From NCBI GenBank assembly GCA_902558585.1, contig CACEEO010000006.1, positions 1-43,708 on the forward strand: 43,708 nt of DNA. Direction: 5' to 3'. Of the stretch, positions 1-10,237 are shown piece after piece (position 1 is the stretch's first letter; each line of letters begins with the position of its first letter). The notes beneath the pieces were generated by a model. The model made no database searches, had not been told where the DNA came from, and was given only the letters and a program-made list of their open reading frames with translations. The stretch is from an uncultured Pelagibacteraceae bacterium (lineage in GTDB: Bacteria > Pseudomonadota > Alphaproteobacteria > Pelagibacterales > Pelagibacteraceae). Both the position numbers and the translations under genes were made by a program.

Positions 1-54
1 GTTGAATGTAATAATTCTAAATTAAATTTAAAATCAACAGGTACAGAAGGTTAA
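1..54 (+). CDS. nuoG: NADH-quinone oxidoreductase subunit G, C-terminal tail (partial)
   Basis: The first 54 bases are open in frame 1 and end in TAA two bases before the nuoH start. The 17 visible residues begin with V-E-C and are too few for a domain call. The assignment rests on position: in alphaproteobacterial nuo operons nuoG directly precedes nuoH. The rest of the gene lies upstream of the window. This is an inference from context and not from homology. Confidence 0.5.
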   Translation, partial: VECNNSKLNLKSTGTEG

Positions 55-55
55 T

Positions 56-1054
56 ATGGAATACTTGAGCATAGTTTTTCAAGAAGTGTACAAAATTTTA
101 TTCTTACTAGTTCCTGTTCTTGTTTCAGTGGCAATGATAGTTTGGCTTGATAGAAGAGTTTGGGCTTTTGTTCAAAAAAGACAAGGTCCTAATGTTGTTG
201 GTCCGTTTGGCTTATTACAATCTTTAGCTGATGCTTTAAAATATATATTTAAAGAAATCATTATTCCATCTAGCTCAAATAAAGTAATTTTTATACTAGC
301 TCCAATAGTCACGATGACTTTAGCTTTAATTGCTTGGGCTGTAATCCCATTTAGTGCAACTCAAGTTTTGGCTGATATCAATGTTGGAATTCTTTACTTA
401 TTTGCTGTTTCTTCACTAGGTGTATACGGAATAATAATGGGTGGATGGGCATCAAACTCTAAATATCCCTTTTTAGGAGCAATTCGTTCAGCTGCTCAAA
501 TGGTATCTTATGAAGTTTCAATTGGGGTAATAATTATCAATGTTTTACTTTGTGTTGGCTCATTAAACTTAAACGATATCGTTATCGCTCAACAAAATAT
601 GTGGTTTGTAATCCCATTATTTCCAATGTTTGTAATATTCTTTATTTCCGCTTTAGCTGAAACGAATAGACCACCTTTTGATTTACCAGAAGCAGAAGCA
701 GAGTTGGTTGCAGGTTATCAAACAGAATATTCAGGAATGATGTATGCAATGTTTTGGTTAGGTGAGTATGCAAATATTTTATTAATGTGTGCAATGGGAG
801 CAATATTATTTTTAGGTGGTTGGATGTCCCCAATTGATGTTTATCCATTTACATTAGTTCCAGGAGCAATATGGTTAATATTAAAAATTCTTCTTTTATT
901 CATCCTTTTTGCTTTAGTTAAGGCGATAGTACCAAGATATAGATATGACCAATTAATGAGATTAGGTTGGAAAGTTTTCCTTCCTCTTTCTTTAATTTGG
1001 GTGGTATTTACGGCAAGCTATTTATTTTATTTTAACCTTTTGCCAGTGAATTAA
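56..1054 (+). CDS. nuoH: NADH-quinone oxidoreductase subunit H (complex I, ND1)
   Basis: This membrane subunit of proton-pumping complex I joins the peripheral arm to the membrane arm and lines the quinone-binding site. At 332 aa it has the usual family length and about eight hydrophobic segments. The diagnostic loop [19 protein letters not shown] lies at about residues 202-220, and the LDRRVWA motif follows the first membrane helix at about residue 31. The gene starts one base after the preceding stop (TAA-T-ATG) and is followed two bases after its own stop by nuoI, so it is cotranscribed in the nuo operon. No Shine-Dalgarno sequence is obvious. Identification is secure. Confidence 0.97.
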   Translation: MEYLSIVFQEVYKILFLLVPVLVSVAMIVWLDRRVWAFVQKRQGPNVVGPFGLLQSLADALKYIFKEIIIPSSSNKVIFILAPIVTMTLALIAWAVIPFSATQVLADINVGILYLFAVSSLGVYGIIMGGWASNSKYPFLGAIRSAAQMVSYEVSIGVIIINVLLCVGSLNLNDIVIAQQNMWFVIPLFPMFVIFFISALAETNRPPFDLPEAEAELVAGYQTEYSGMMYAMFWLGEYANILLMCAMGAILFLGGWMSPIDVYPFTLVPGAIWLILKILLLFILFALVKAIVPRYRYDQLMRLGWKVFLPLSLIWVVFTASYLFYFNLLPVN

Positions 1055-1056
1055 TT

Positions 1057-1542
1057 ATGAACATTTCAAGATTCTTCAAAACAATATTAATGACAGATTT
1101 CATTGGTGGTTTATTTATTGCTATTAAAGAATTATTTAAACCAAAAAAAACAATTAATTACCCTTTTGAAAAAGGTAAAATAAGTCCTCGTTTTAGAGGT
1201 GAGCATGCTTTGAGAAGATATCCAAACGGAGAAGAAAGATGCATTGCTTGTAAATTATGTGAAGCAGTATGTCCTGCTCAGGCAATAACAATCGAGTCAG
1301 CTGAAAGAGAAGATGGAAGCAGAAAAACAACTCGTTATGATATTGATATGATGAAGTGTATTTATTGTGGCTTATGTGAAGAAGCTTGTCCAGTAGATGC
1401 AATAGTACAAGGTCCAAATTTTGAATTTTCAACAGAAACAAGAGAAGAACTTTATTACACAAAAGAAAAATTATTAGATAATGGTGATAGATGGGAGAAT
1501 GTTTTGGAGGCTAATATTAAAGCCGACAATATCCATAGATAA
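1057..1542 (+). CDS. nuoI: NADH-quinone oxidoreductase subunit I (2x[4Fe-4S] ferredoxin-like)
   Basis: This peripheral-arm subunit carries two [4Fe-4S] clusters (N6a and N6b) that pass electrons toward N2 and quinone. Two ferredoxin motifs are visible: Cys62, 65, 68 and 72 in [12 protein letters not shown], and Cys101, 104, 107 and 111 in [12 protein letters not shown]. An amphipathic hydrophobic N-terminus (about residues 8-25) fits contact with NuoH. The length of 161 aa is typical. It sits between nuoH and nuoJ with gaps of two bases on each side, in the canonical order. Confidence 0.97.
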   Translation: MNISRFFKTILMTDFIGGLFIAIKELFKPKKTINYPFEKGKISPRFRGEHALRRYPNGEERCIACKLCEAVCPAQAITIESAEREDGSRKTTRYDIDMMKCIYCGLCEEACPVDAIVQGPNFEFSTETREELYYTKEKLLDNGDRWENVLEANIKADNIHR

Positions 1543-1544
1543 AC

Positions 1545-2177
1545 ATGATTGCACACGCTATTTTCTTTTATACATTTTCTATAATTGCTGTTGTTTCAGC
1601 TATAATGGTTACTGCTTCTAAAAATACTGTTCACTCAGTATTTTTCTTAATTCTCGATTTTATAAGTATTTCATGTCTTTTCATAATGATTGGAGCTGAA
1701 TTTTTGGGAATGATAATGCTAATTGTTTATGTTGGAGCTGTAGCAGTTTTATTTTTGTTTGTTGTTATGATGTTAAACGTAGCCCAACAAAAAAACCAAT
1801 GGTTTGCAGGTCAAGCAACCTCTAAACATATCCCAGTTGGTTTAATTATAAGTACATTAATTTTCTTTGAAATTATAATTGTGATAGGTGGTTGGAAATA
1901 TAAACCAGAAATTTTTGATATTAATAATTCAATTGCTCAAACAAGCATTAGCAACACTCATTCATTAGGACAGATTTTATATACAGATTATATTCATGTG
2001 TTTCAAATAAGTGGAATGATCCTATTAGTAGCTATGGTTGGGGCTATTGTCTTAACATTTAGACAAAGATCAGGAGTGAAAAGACAAAGTTATATAAAGC
2101 AAATATCCAGAGAAAGAGCCGAAGGTGTTGAGGTGCTAGAAGTTCAGAGCAATAAAGGGGTTAAAATAGATGATTGA
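1545..2177 (+). CDS. nuoJ: NADH-quinone oxidoreductase subunit J (ND6)
   Basis: This is a small membrane subunit of complex I next to NuoK. The 210-aa product has five hydrophobic segments; the third holds the conserved [16 protein letters not shown] stretch (about residues 62-77), the pi-bulge helix region known to matter for coupling. The C-terminus is charged and extends past the last membrane helix. It overlaps nuoK by 8 bases, which points to translational coupling. The start ATG lies two bases after the nuoI stop. Confidence 0.96.
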   Translation: MIAHAIFFYTFSIIAVVSAIMVTASKNTVHSVFFLILDFISISCLFIMIGAEFLGMIMLIVYVGAVAVLFLFVVMMLNVAQQKNQWFAGQATSKHIPVGLIISTLIFFEIIIVIGGWKYKPEIFDINNSIAQTSISNTHSLGQILYTDYIHVFQISGMILLVAMVGAIVLTFRQRSGVKRQSYIKQISRERAEGVEVLEVQSNKGVKIDD

Positions 2178-2481
2178 TATAGGTTTAGGACATTATTTGA
2201 CTTTAGGTGCTGTTATTTTTTCAATTGGTGTAATTGGTATTTTTCTTAATAGGAAGAACATTATTGTTATATTGATGAGTATTGAATTGATATTGCTTGC
2301 AGTAAATATCAATTTAGTGGCTTTTTCTATTTATTTGGGAGATTTGGCTGGACAGGTCTTTACTCTATTTATCCTCACTGTAGCAGCAGCGGAAGCAGCC
2401 ATAGGATTAGCAATCATTGTCGTGTATTTTAGAAACTCTGGAACAATAAGAGTTGAAGAAATAGATAAATTAAAAGGATAA
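2170..2481 (+). CDS. nuoK: NADH-quinone oxidoreductase subunit K (ND4L)
   Basis: This three-helix, 103-aa membrane subunit belongs to the proton path between NuoJ and NuoN. The buried acidic residues expected for the family are present: Glu39 in the [11 protein letters not shown] helix and Glu75 in the [12 protein letters not shown] helix, matching E. coli Glu36 and Glu72. It overlaps nuoJ by 8 bases and is followed two bases later by nuoL. Confidence 0.97.
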   Translation: MIDIGLGHYLTLGAVIFSIGVIGIFLNRKNIIVILMSIELILLAVNINLVAFSIYLGDLAGQVFTLFILTVAAAEAAIGLAIIVVYFRNSGTIRVEEIDKLKG

Positions 2482-2483
2482 TC

Positions 2484-4394
2484 ATGGAACTATCAATTAT
2501 ATTTCTTCCACTTATAGCTTCAATTATCTCTGGTTTTTTTGGAAGATATATCGGTGATAGAAACTCTGAAATAGTAACAAGCGCGCTTGTTTCAATTTCT
2601 GCTCTTTTATCAATTTTTGTTCTTTATCAAGTAATCGTAAATCAGTATGAAGAAAATATTGTTATTGCTACCTGGATAAGCTCTGGGTCACTTGATGTAA
2701 ATTGGTCAATGTTAATTGATCCATTGTCAGCTGTAATGTTAGTGGTTGTAACTTCTGTATCTGCTTTAGTACATATCTATTCAATTGGTTATATGTCTCA
2801 TGACCCTCATAAGCCAAGATTTATGGCTTATTTATCATTGTTCACATTTGCGATGTTGATGCTTGTAACTTCAGATAATTTTATTCAATTATTTTTTGGT
2901 TGGGAAGGTGTCGGTCTTTGCTCTTACTTCCTAATTGGTTTTTGGTTTAAAAAAGAAAGTGCAAATGCTGCAGCTATAAAAGCATTTGTTGTAAACAGAG
3001 TAGGTGATTTTGGTTTTGCTTTAGGAATTTTTTTAATATTTTATTTATTTGGAACTGTTAATTACTCAGAAGTTTTTCAACAAATTCCAACGGTTGTAGA
3101 TAAAAATTTATCGTTTTTAGGTTTTGAAGTTAAAGCAATAGACTTAATTTGTTTACTTTTATTTATTGGGGCAATGGGTAAATCTGCACAGATATTACTT
3201 CATACTTGGCTACCTGATGCTATGGAGGGTCCAACTCCAGTTTCTGCATTAATTCATGCAGCAACGATGGTAACAGCTGGCGTTTTCTTGGTGGTAAGAT
3301 GCTCTCCAATTTATGAATATTCACCATTAATACTAAATTTTATAACTATCATTGGAATGACTACTGCATTCTTTGCAGCAACAGTTGCTCTAGTTCAAAC
3401 AGATATAAAAAAAATTATTGCTTACTCTACATGTAGTCAACTTGGTTATATGTTTTTTGCAGCTGGAGTAGGTGCATACAATGTTGCTATGTTTCACTTA
3501 TTTACTCACGCATTTTTCAAAGCTTTATTATTTTTAGGATCTGGTTCAGTAATCCACGCATTTAAAGATGAGCAAAATATAAATAACATGGGAGGTGTAT
3601 GGAAAAAGTTACCCTATACCTATGCTTTAATGATTATAGGAACACTTGCTTTAACAGGTTTTCCGTTTTTATCAGGATTTTATTCTAAAGACGCAATTAT
3701 AGAATTTGCGTATTTAAAAGGTAATACGACTGGTTATTATGCAGCTGGGATTGGAATAATTACAGCATTTTTAACATCTATTTATTCATGGAGATTAATA
3801 TTCAAAACTTTCCATGGAGAGTACAATAATAAAGAAATCAGGATAGACGAAACACACGAGTCTCCATTAGTTATGCTTGTTCCATTATTTATTCTTTCAA
3901 TAGGAGCTGTGTTTGCTGGTTTTATATTTAAAGGATTATTTATTGGTTATGGTGAGAATTTATTCTGGGCAGAGTCTATTAAGTTTTTAGTGCCTTTGAG
4001 TACTGAGCATCCACCTTTATGGTTTTTGTTTTTAACACCGTGTTTAGTTTTATTATCTATTCCAATTGCTTATTACTTGTTTGTTAAAAACAAAGAATTG
4101 CCGAATTCAATAGCCTCTATGAATAAACCTTTGTATAATTTTTTAGTTAACAAATGGTACTTCGATGAGTTGTATGATGTTTTGTTTATTAAATCTTCAA
4201 AAAAACTAGGCTTATTTTTATGGAAGTTTTGTGATGGAACTATAATCGATGGTTTTGGTCCTGATGGAATTTCCTCTTTTATAAAAAAATGTTCAATTAA
4301 AGCAACCAAATTTCAAAGTGGTTATATCTATCAATATGCATTTGTAATGTTGTTAGGTTTTTCTGCTTTACTAACCTTTTTAATAGTTAAATAA
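2484..4394 (+). CDS. nuoL: NADH-quinone oxidoreductase subunit L (ND5)
   Basis: This is the distal antiporter-like proton-pumping subunit of complex I, with the long lateral helix at its C-terminus. The 636-aa product has the N-terminal ND5 region and the core proton-translocation domain; the signature HTWLPDAMEGPTPVSALIHA lies around residues 240-260, followed by the TAGVFL helix. The C-terminal 150 or so residues are again hydrophobic and fit the piston helix and its anchor. Its stop overlaps the nuoM start by one base (TAATG). Confidence 0.97.
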   Translation: MELSIIFLPLIASIISGFFGRYIGDRNSEIVTSALVSISALLSIFVLYQVIVNQYEENIVIATWISSGSLDVNWSMLIDPLSAVMLVVVTSVSALVHIYSIGYMSHDPHKPRFMAYLSLFTFAMLMLVTSDNFIQLFFGWEGVGLCSYFLIGFWFKKESANAAAIKAFVVNRVGDFGFALGIFLIFYLFGTVNYSEVFQQIPTVVDKNLSFLGFEVKAIDLICLLLFIGAMGKSAQILLHTWLPDAMEGPTPVSALIHAATMVTAGVFLVVRCSPIYEYSPLILNFITIIGMTTAFFAATVALVQTDIKKIIAYSTCSQLGYMFFAAGVGAYNVAMFHLFTHAFFKALLFLGSGSVIHAFKDEQNINNMGGVWKKLPYTYALMIIGTLALTGFPFLSGFYSKDAIIEFAYLKGNTTGYYAAGIGIITAFLTSIYSWRLIFKTFHGEYNNKEIRIDETHESPLVMLVPLFILSIGAVFAGFIFKGLFIGYGENLFWAESIKFLVPLSTEHPPLWFLFLTPCLVLLSIPIAYYLFVKNKELPNSIASMNKPLYNFLVNKWYFDELYDVLFIKSSKKLGLFLWKFCDGTIIDGFGPDGISSFIKKCSIKATKFQSGYIYQYAFVMLLGFSALLTFLIVK

Positions 4395-5875
4395 TGAATT
4401 TTCCCATTCTTTCATCTTTAATATTGTTGCCAACAGTTGGCGCTTTATTTTTATTTTTTACTAAAGATAAAGAAGGAAATAATTCAACTGCTAAATATGT
4501 TGCTTTATTTACGACTATAGTAAATTTTTTAATTTCGATTTATCTGTGGATTTCTTTTGACCAATCAACTTCTAATTTTCAATTTGTAGAAGATAGAACA
4601 TGGATTGAAGGTTTTATTAATTATAAAGTTGGTGTTGATGGTATTTCAATTTTATTTATTATTTTAACTACATTCATAACTCCTTTATGCATTATATCTG
4701 TAAATAATTCCGTCAAAAATAGATTAAGAGATTTTTTAATCGCTATACTAATCATGGAAAGTTTCATGATTGGTGTATTTTGTGCACTTGATTTAGTTGT
4801 ATTCTATTTATTCTTTGAAGCAGGTTTAATTCCAATGTTTTTAATTATCGGAATTTGGGGTGGTCCAAAAAGAGTTTATTCAGCTTTTAAATTCTTTTTA
4901 TATACATTGCTAGGTTCTGTTTTAATGTTAGTTGCAATAATTTCTATTTATTGGATTGCAGGTACAACAGATGTTATTCAACTTTATGAACTTGGTATAG
5001 ATGCTAAATATCAAAATCTTTTATGGTTAGCATTCTTTAGCTCTTTTGCAGTCAAAACCCCTATGTGGCCAGTACATACTTGGTTGCCAGATGCTCACGT
5101 TGAAGCTCCAACTGCAGGATCTGTATTATTGGCAGCAATATTATTAAAGATGGCAGGTTATGGTTTTATAAGATTTTCTCTAGGTTTATTTCCTGTTGCT
5201 TCAGAAGTTTTTACACCCTTAATTTACACTTTGAGTGTTATAGCAATTATATTCACTTCTTTCATTGCTCTAATGCAGGAGGATATGAAAAAGTTAATAG
5301 CTTATTCTTCTGTTGCTCATATGGGATTTGTGACATTAGGAATATTTACTCTTCAACAACAAGGAATTGAAGGAAGTATTATTCAAATGATTAGTCATGG
5401 TTTAGTTTCAGCTGCACTTTTCTTATGTGTTGGTGTTGTCTACGATCGGATGCATTCAAGGATGATCAATTCGTATGGAGGAATAGTTACAATAATACCT
5501 AAATATTCAATTTTATTTATGTTGTTTACATTGGCAGCATTGGGATTACCGGGGACAAGTGGATTTATAGGAGAATTTTTAATTTTAATGGGTGCTTTTA
5601 AAGATAATTTCCTAGTAGCTGTAATTGCTAGTTTAGGAGTAATACTTGGAGCTGCATATATGCTTTGGTTGTACAAAAGAGTTGTTTTTGGAAAGCTAGT
5701 TAACGAAGATCTTAAGAAGATGTTTGATTTAAATAGATCGGAATATCTGATTTTATCTTGTCTAGCATTTCCAACTTTATTCTTCGGATTTTATCCAGAT
5801 CCATTGATAAATACTATAGAAGTTTCTGTGACCGATCTAATTAATATGCATAACACAAATATAGCTAGTAAATAA
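4394..5875 (+). CDS. nuoM: NADH-quinone oxidoreductase subunit M (ND4)
   Basis: This antiporter-like proton-pumping membrane subunit is 493 aa with about 14 hydrophobic segments. The conserved glutamate-containing segment FYLFFEAGLIPMFLIIG lies around residues 137-153, and HTWLPDAHVEAPTAGSVLLA around residues 228-247. It starts on the last base of the nuoL stop codon and is followed after one base by nuoN. Nothing is unusual in length or motifs. Confidence 0.97.
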   Translation: MNFPILSSLILLPTVGALFLFFTKDKEGNNSTAKYVALFTTIVNFLISIYLWISFDQSTSNFQFVEDRTWIEGFINYKVGVDGISILFIILTTFITPLCIISVNNSVKNRLRDFLIAILIMESFMIGVFCALDLVVFYLFFEAGLIPMFLIIGIWGGPKRVYSAFKFFLYTLLGSVLMLVAIISIYWIAGTTDVIQLYELGIDAKYQNLLWLAFFSSFAVKTPMWPVHTWLPDAHVEAPTAGSVLLAAILLKMAGYGFIRFSLGLFPVASEVFTPLIYTLSVIAIIFTSFIALMQEDMKKLIAYSSVAHMGFVTLGIFTLQQQGIEGSIIQMISHGLVSAALFLCVGVVYDRMHSRMINSYGGIVTIIPKYSILFMLFTLAALGLPGTSGFIGEFLILMGAFKDNFLVAVIASLGVILGAAYMLWLYKRVVFGKLVNEDLKKMFDLNRSEYLILSCLAFPTLFFGFYPDPLINTIEVSVTDLINMHNTNIASK

Positions 5876-5876
5876 T

Positions 5877-7295
5877 ATGGAAAATTTAAATTTAGTATTA
5901 CCTGAAATATTTATTTCACTTTCAATAATGTTTTTACTTGTTTTGGGTGTTTTTAAAAAAAATAGTTCAAAAATAACTTTCAATCTATCTTTGTTTGCAA
6001 TTTTAATTACAACAATAATATTAATAAACGAAACATTCTCGGTTAGTAGGGAAACTTTGTTTAATGAAAGTGTTGTGATTGACAGTATGTCCTCACTAAT
6101 GAAAATTATAACTTTAATTGGAGGTTTTTTAGTTTTAGTTATTTCATCAAGCTATTTAAAAACATTTAAAATATACAATATCGAATACCCAGTTCTTATT
6201 TTGAGCTCTATTCTTGGTATGATGGTGATGATTAGTTCAAATGATTTAATTGTTTTTTATATGGGCTTAGAATTACAATCTTTAGCTCTTTACGTATTAG
6301 CAACATATAATAGAGATCAACTAAAATCATCCGAAGCTGGTTTGAAATATTTTGTTTTGAGTGCACTATCTTCAGGATTGTTATTATATGGATGTTCTTT
6401 AGTTTATGGTTTTTCAGGCTCAACCAATTTTGATGTAATATCAAATCAATTAAATTCTAATGAATATGTTTTAACATTTGGAATTGTATTTATCTTAGTT
6501 GGTTTAGCATTTAAAATTTCTGCAGTTCCATTTCATATGTGGGCACCTGATGTTTATGAAGGGTCACCAACAACTGTAACTTTATTTTTTACAATGGTAC
6601 CAAAGATCGCTGCTTTAACTGTATTTATAAGATTTTTATATGTCCCTTTCCTAAATTTAATTGATCAATGGCAAATGATAATAATTTTCTTATCAATAGC
6701 TTCTATGGTTTTTGGAGCTGTTGCAGCAATAGGGCAAACTAATATTAAAAGACTAATTGCTTATAGTTCTATTGGACATATTGGTTACACATTGGCAGGA
6801 CTAGCCACAGCTTCGAACGAAGGAATTCAAAGTTCTATAATTTATATTTCAATATACGTAGTTATGAATTTAGCTCTTTTCTCTTGTCTATTGATGTTAA
6901 GAAGAAGGGATCAATATTATGAGGATATTGAGGATCTCTCAGGATTATCAAAAAACCATCCACTTTTATCTTTATGCTTGCTTGTAATACTCTTTTCTTT
7001 AGCAGGTATTCCGCCTCTAGCAGGTTTCTTTGCTAAGTTCTATGTTTTTAAAGCTGTATTAGAACAATCAATGTTTTTCTTAGCTATAGTAGGATTGTTA
7101 TCTACCGTAATTGCAGCTTTTTATTATTTAAGAATTATAAAAATAATTTACTTTGATAAAGAAAAAGACAAATACGATACGGATCATAGCTTATGGTTAA
7201 AATTTTCACTTACAGTTTCAACGATATTAATTCTTTTATACTTCATATTCCCAAGTCAGTTAATAGAAGTTGTTTCAAGAATTAATATTATTTGA
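5877..7295 (+). CDS. nuoN: NADH-quinone oxidoreductase subunit N (ND2)
   Basis: This third antiporter-like subunit of complex I is 472 aa and highly hydrophobic. The family segment FYMGLELQSLALYVLATYNR (about residues 125-144) and the core KISAVPFHMWAPDVYEGSPT segment (about residues 213-232) are both present. It is the last nuo gene. Its TGA shares a base with the next gene's ATG (TGATG), so birA is probably translated from the same transcript. Confidence 0.97.
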   Translation: MENLNLVLPEIFISLSIMFLLVLGVFKKNSSKITFNLSLFAILITTIILINETFSVSRETLFNESVVIDSMSSLMKIITLIGGFLVLVISSSYLKTFKIYNIEYPVLILSSILGMMVMISSNDLIVFYMGLELQSLALYVLATYNRDQLKSSEAGLKYFVLSALSSGLLLYGCSLVYGFSGSTNFDVISNQLNSNEYVLTFGIVFILVGLAFKISAVPFHMWAPDVYEGSPTTVTLFFTMVPKIAALTVFIRFLYVPFLNLIDQWQMIIIFLSIASMVFGAVAAIGQTNIKRLIAYSSIGHIGYTLAGLATASNEGIQSSIIYISIYVVMNLALFSCLLMLRRRDQYYEDIEDLSGLSKNHPLLSLCLLVILFSLAGIPPLAGFFAKFYVFKAVLEQSMFFLAIVGLLSTVIAAFYYLRIIKIIYFDKEKDKYDTDHSLWLKFSLTVSTILILLYFIFPSQLIEVVSRINII

Positions 7296-7831
7296 TGAAA
7301 TTAAAAAAATTTAAATTTAAAAAAGTTAAAAGCACAAATAATACCGCAATTAGAATTATCAAAGAAACTAAATATAACTTAGGTATGGTTGTTGCTGAAA
7401 CACAAGCAAATGGTAAAGGACAGTATGGAAGAAAATGGATCTCATTAAAAGGAAATTTATTTATCTCTTTTTTCAATGAACTAAATAAAACTAAACTATC
7501 GATTAATGCTATAACAAAAATCAATTGTCTTTTAGTCAAAAAATTACTCTCGTCATTTACAAGTAAAAAAATTTTATTTAAAAAACCGAACGACTTATTA
7601 ATTGATAAAAAAAAAATTAGTGGCATTTTACAAGAAGTCATATTTGTAAGAAATAAAAAATTTTTAATTACTGGTATAGGCATAAATATTAAAAAAAATC
7701 CAATTATAAGGAATTATCCTGTCACAAACTTGCAAGAGATAACTAAAAAAAGTATTAGTAAATTAATTGTAGAAAATAAACTAAAACAACTTTTTGAAAA
7801 AAATTTATCTAAATTGTATAAAATTAAATAA
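7295..7831 (+). CDS. birA: Biotin--[acetyl-CoA-carboxylase] ligase, catalytic domain only
   Basis: This enzyme attaches biotin to the carrier domain of acetyl-CoA carboxylase through biotinyl-AMP. The product is 178 aa and has no N-terminal winged helix, so it cannot act as the BirA repressor seen in E. coli. The nucleotide/biotin loop reads GKGQYGRKW (about residues 40-48); KKPNDLL (96-102) corresponds to KWPNDLL with the usual tryptophan replaced by lysine; KKISGILQE (106-114) holds the biotin-contacting lysine; GIGIN follows at 127-131. The C-terminal cap domain seems reduced. I chose ATG at 7295, overlapping the nuoN stop by one base; a TTG one codon upstream is possible. Confidence 0.9.
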   Translation: MKLKKFKFKKVKSTNNTAIRIIKETKYNLGMVVAETQANGKGQYGRKWISLKGNLFISFFNELNKTKLSINAITKINCLLVKKLLSSFTSKKILFKKPNDLLIDKKKISGILQEVIFVRNKKFLITGIGINIKKNPIIRNYPVTNLQEITKKSISKLIVENKLKQLFEKNLSKLYKIK

Positions 7832-8577
7832 TGTATATTCTAGGCGATATTGGTAATACGGAAACAAAATTATGTATTGTTTCTAAAAATAATAAAATTT
7901 CAAAAAAAATTACTTTTTTATCAAAATCTGTAAGCAACAGGCAGCTTAATATTTTATTTAAAAAAAATAAAATTCAATTAAATAAAATTGAAAAAATATT
8001 ATTTTGTAGTGTCGTTCCAAAATCATTTTCTATAATTAATAAATTTTTATCTAAAAAAGTTAAACTAAAATGCTATGAGGTTAAAAAATTAAACTTAAAA
8101 TCACTTATAAAAATCAAAGTAGATTATAAACAGGTAGGCTCAGATAGAATTACTAATGCTATAAGTTTAATGAACAATAAAAATAATTTTATAATTTTAG
8201 ATTTTGGTACAGCAACAACTTTCGATGTAATAATTAGAAATACTTATTTTGGAGGAATTATTGCCCCGGGTGTGAGATTATCTCTTAATACCTTGTCCGA
8301 TAAAGCAACCTTGATTCCAAAAATAGATTTAAAAAAGATTAATAAAGTCATTGGCAACAATACAATCTCTGCTGTTAGATCAGGTTTTTTTTGGGGTTAT
8401 GCGGGTTTAATTGACAATATTATTAATTTAATTAAGAAGGAGACCGGAAAATCTTTTAAAGTAATTATTACTGGTGGATTTTCAGATTTATTTAAAAACT
8501 CAATAAAAACGAAAGCAAGTCAAAACCAAGATATTACAATTAAAGGCTTAATAAAGATTTCAAAATTAATTAAATAA
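7831..8577 (+). CDS. coaX: Type III pantothenate kinase
   Basis: This enzyme phosphorylates pantothenate in the first step of coenzyme A synthesis. The 248-aa product has the ASKHA-fold motifs of CoaX: D-x-GNT at residues 6-10, GSDR at 103-106, and DFGTATT at 124-130, followed by GGIIAPGVRLSLNTL. It overlaps the birA stop by one base. In alphaproteobacteria coaX commonly sits between birA and rnj, as here. The codon use is extremely AT-rich, like its neighbours. Confidence 0.95.
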   Translation: MYILGDIGNTETKLCIVSKNNKISKKITFLSKSVSNRQLNILFKKNKIQLNKIEKILFCSVVPKSFSIINKFLSKKVKLKCYEVKKLNLKSLIKIKVDYKQVGSDRITNAISLMNNKNNFIILDFGTATTFDVIIRNTYFGGIIAPGVRLSLNTLSDKATLIPKIDLKKINKVIGNNTISAVRSGFFWGYAGLIDNIINLIKKETGKSFKVIITGGFSDLFKNSIKTKASQNQDITIKGLIKISKLIK

Positions 8578-8578
8578 T

Positions 8579-10237
8579 ATGAAAGATGAACTATTATTTT
8601 GTCCATTAGGTGGATCAGGTGAAATAGGCATGAACATGAATTTGTTCGGCTATGGACAGCCTAGTGATCATAAATGGATTATGGTCGACATAGGTGTAAC
8701 ATTTGCAGATGATACTATTCCAGGTGTTGATTTAATTTATCCAGATCCTGGGTTTATAGTAGAAAGAAAAGATAATTTATTAGGAATAGTTTTAACACAC
8801 GCACACGAGGATCACATTGGTGCAATTGCTCATCTATGGCCAAAATTACAATGTAAAATTTTTGCAACTCCTTTTACAGCTGTATTAATTCGAGAAAAAT
8901 TTAGAGAAAAACAAATCGATATAACTAATGATTTACAGATTGTTGAGTTAAATGGAAAGGTTTCTCTGGATCCATTTGAAATTGAATACATTACTTTAAC
9001 GCATTCTATATTAGAACCAAACGGACTTAGAATAAAAACTCCTGCAGGAGTTATTTTGCATACTGGTGATTGGAAGGTAGATCCAAATCCTTTGATTGGA
9101 GACAATATAAACGAAAAAAGATTAAAGGAAATTGGTGAAGAAGGCGTGCTAGCAATGATTTGTGATTCAACAAATGTTTTTAGTGCAGGTAGATCAGGTT
9201 CAGAATTAGATGTAAGAAAAAATATGTTAAACGTTATGTCTCGATTAAAAAAAAGAATTATCATAACATCATTTGCTTCCAACGTAGCTAGGATGGAGAC
9301 AGCTTTTTATTGTGCAGAACAAACAGGAAGACAAATCTCTTTAGTTGGTAGATCAATGCATCGTATTTATAAAGCTGCACGTCAATGTGGATATTTAAAA
9401 AATACAATTGAGCCAATAGATCCAAGAGAAGCCAAAAATTTTTCAAGAGAAAAAATTGTGTATTTATGTACTGGAAGTCAAGGCGAACCAATGGGTGCAA
9501 TGATGAGAATTTCTAGTTATGTTCATCCAGATGTTTTTATTGAAAAAGGTGATGCTGTAATTTTTTCTTCAAAAATTATACCTGGTAATGAAAAAAAACT
9601 TTATAAACTTCACAATCAACTTGTTAAAGATGGAATTGAAGTAATATCTGAAGAAACTGAATTTGTACATGTTTCTGGACATCCAAATAGAGAAGACCTT
9701 AAAGAGATGTATCAATGGGTAAAACCTAGGTGCCTAATACCTGTGCACGGTGAACATAGACATATGATAGAGCACATTAATTTTGCAAAAGAAATGCAAG
9801 TGCCACATCCAGTTCAAGTAGAAAATGGTGATATCGTTAAGTTATATCCAGGTGAAAAACCTGAAGTATATGACAAGGCTCCAAGTGGTAGACTCTACTT
9901 AGATGGCAGTGTTAGTGTTGATCCAGATTCACAATCGATAAAAGATAGGAAAAATTTAAGTGCAAATGGATATCTCGAGGTAACAATTATGATTACACCT
10001 AAAGGTAGTATACACAATAACCCTATCCTTTCATTTCGTGGTTTACCTGTTGATGATCGAGATGATTTTGTTTATGGATTAGAAGAGGAAATAGAGAAAA
10101 CCTCTAGAACTTTTAAAATCGGAAGTAAACAACAAGAACACAATCTAATTGATGCATTAAAAATTGCCTGTAGAAAATTTTCTAAAGAGAGAACAGGGAA
10201 AAAACCTTTTACCAATATCAATTTAGTAAGAATTTAA
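8579..10237 (+). CDS. rnj: Ribonuclease J family metallo-beta-lactamase exoribonuclease
   Basis: RNase J is a zinc-dependent 5'-to-3' exo- and endoribonuclease for mRNA decay and rRNA maturation. The 552-aa product opens with the beta-lactamase fold and the metal motif HAHEDH at residues 74-79. Later motifs include HTGDWKVDPNP, the beta-CASP region (CTGSQGEPMGAM) and the HVSGHPNREDL motif, with a C-terminal dimerisation region. The start is one base after the coaX stop. Its last base overlaps the next ATG (TAATG). Confidence 0.95.
   Translation: MKDELLFCPLGGSGEIGMNMNLFGYGQPSDHKWIMVDIGVTFADDTIPGVDLIYPDPGFIVERKDNLLGIVLTHAHEDHIGAIAHLWPKLQCKIFATPFTAVLIREKFREKQIDITNDLQIVELNGKVSLDPFEIEYITLTHSILEPNGLRIKTPAGVILHTGDWKVDPNPLIGDNINEKRLKEIGEEGVLAMICDSTNVFSAGRSGSELDVRKNMLNVMSRLKKRIIITSFASNVARMETAFYCAEQTGRQISLVGRSMHRIYKAARQCGYLKNTIEPIDPREAKNFSREKIVYLCTGSQGEPMGAMMRISSYVHPDVFIEKGDAVIFSSKIIPGNEKKLYKLHNQLVKDGIEVISEETEFVHVSGHPNREDLKEMYQWVKPRCLIPVHGEHRHMIEHINFAKEMQVPHPVQVENGDIVKLYPGEKPEVYDKAPSGRLYLDGSVSVDPDSQSIKDRKNLSANGYLEVTIMITPKGSIHNNPILSFRGLPVDDRDDFVYGLEEEIEKTSRTFKIGSKQQEHNLIDALKIACRKFSKERTGKKPFTNINLVRI

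Noticed and set aside
7288..7683. Long antisense frames such as the 131-aa one opposite birA, and others opposite rnj, lpxD, lpxI and trpD.
   Set aside because: They lie fully inside well-identified genes on the other strand and arise from AT-rich codon bias.
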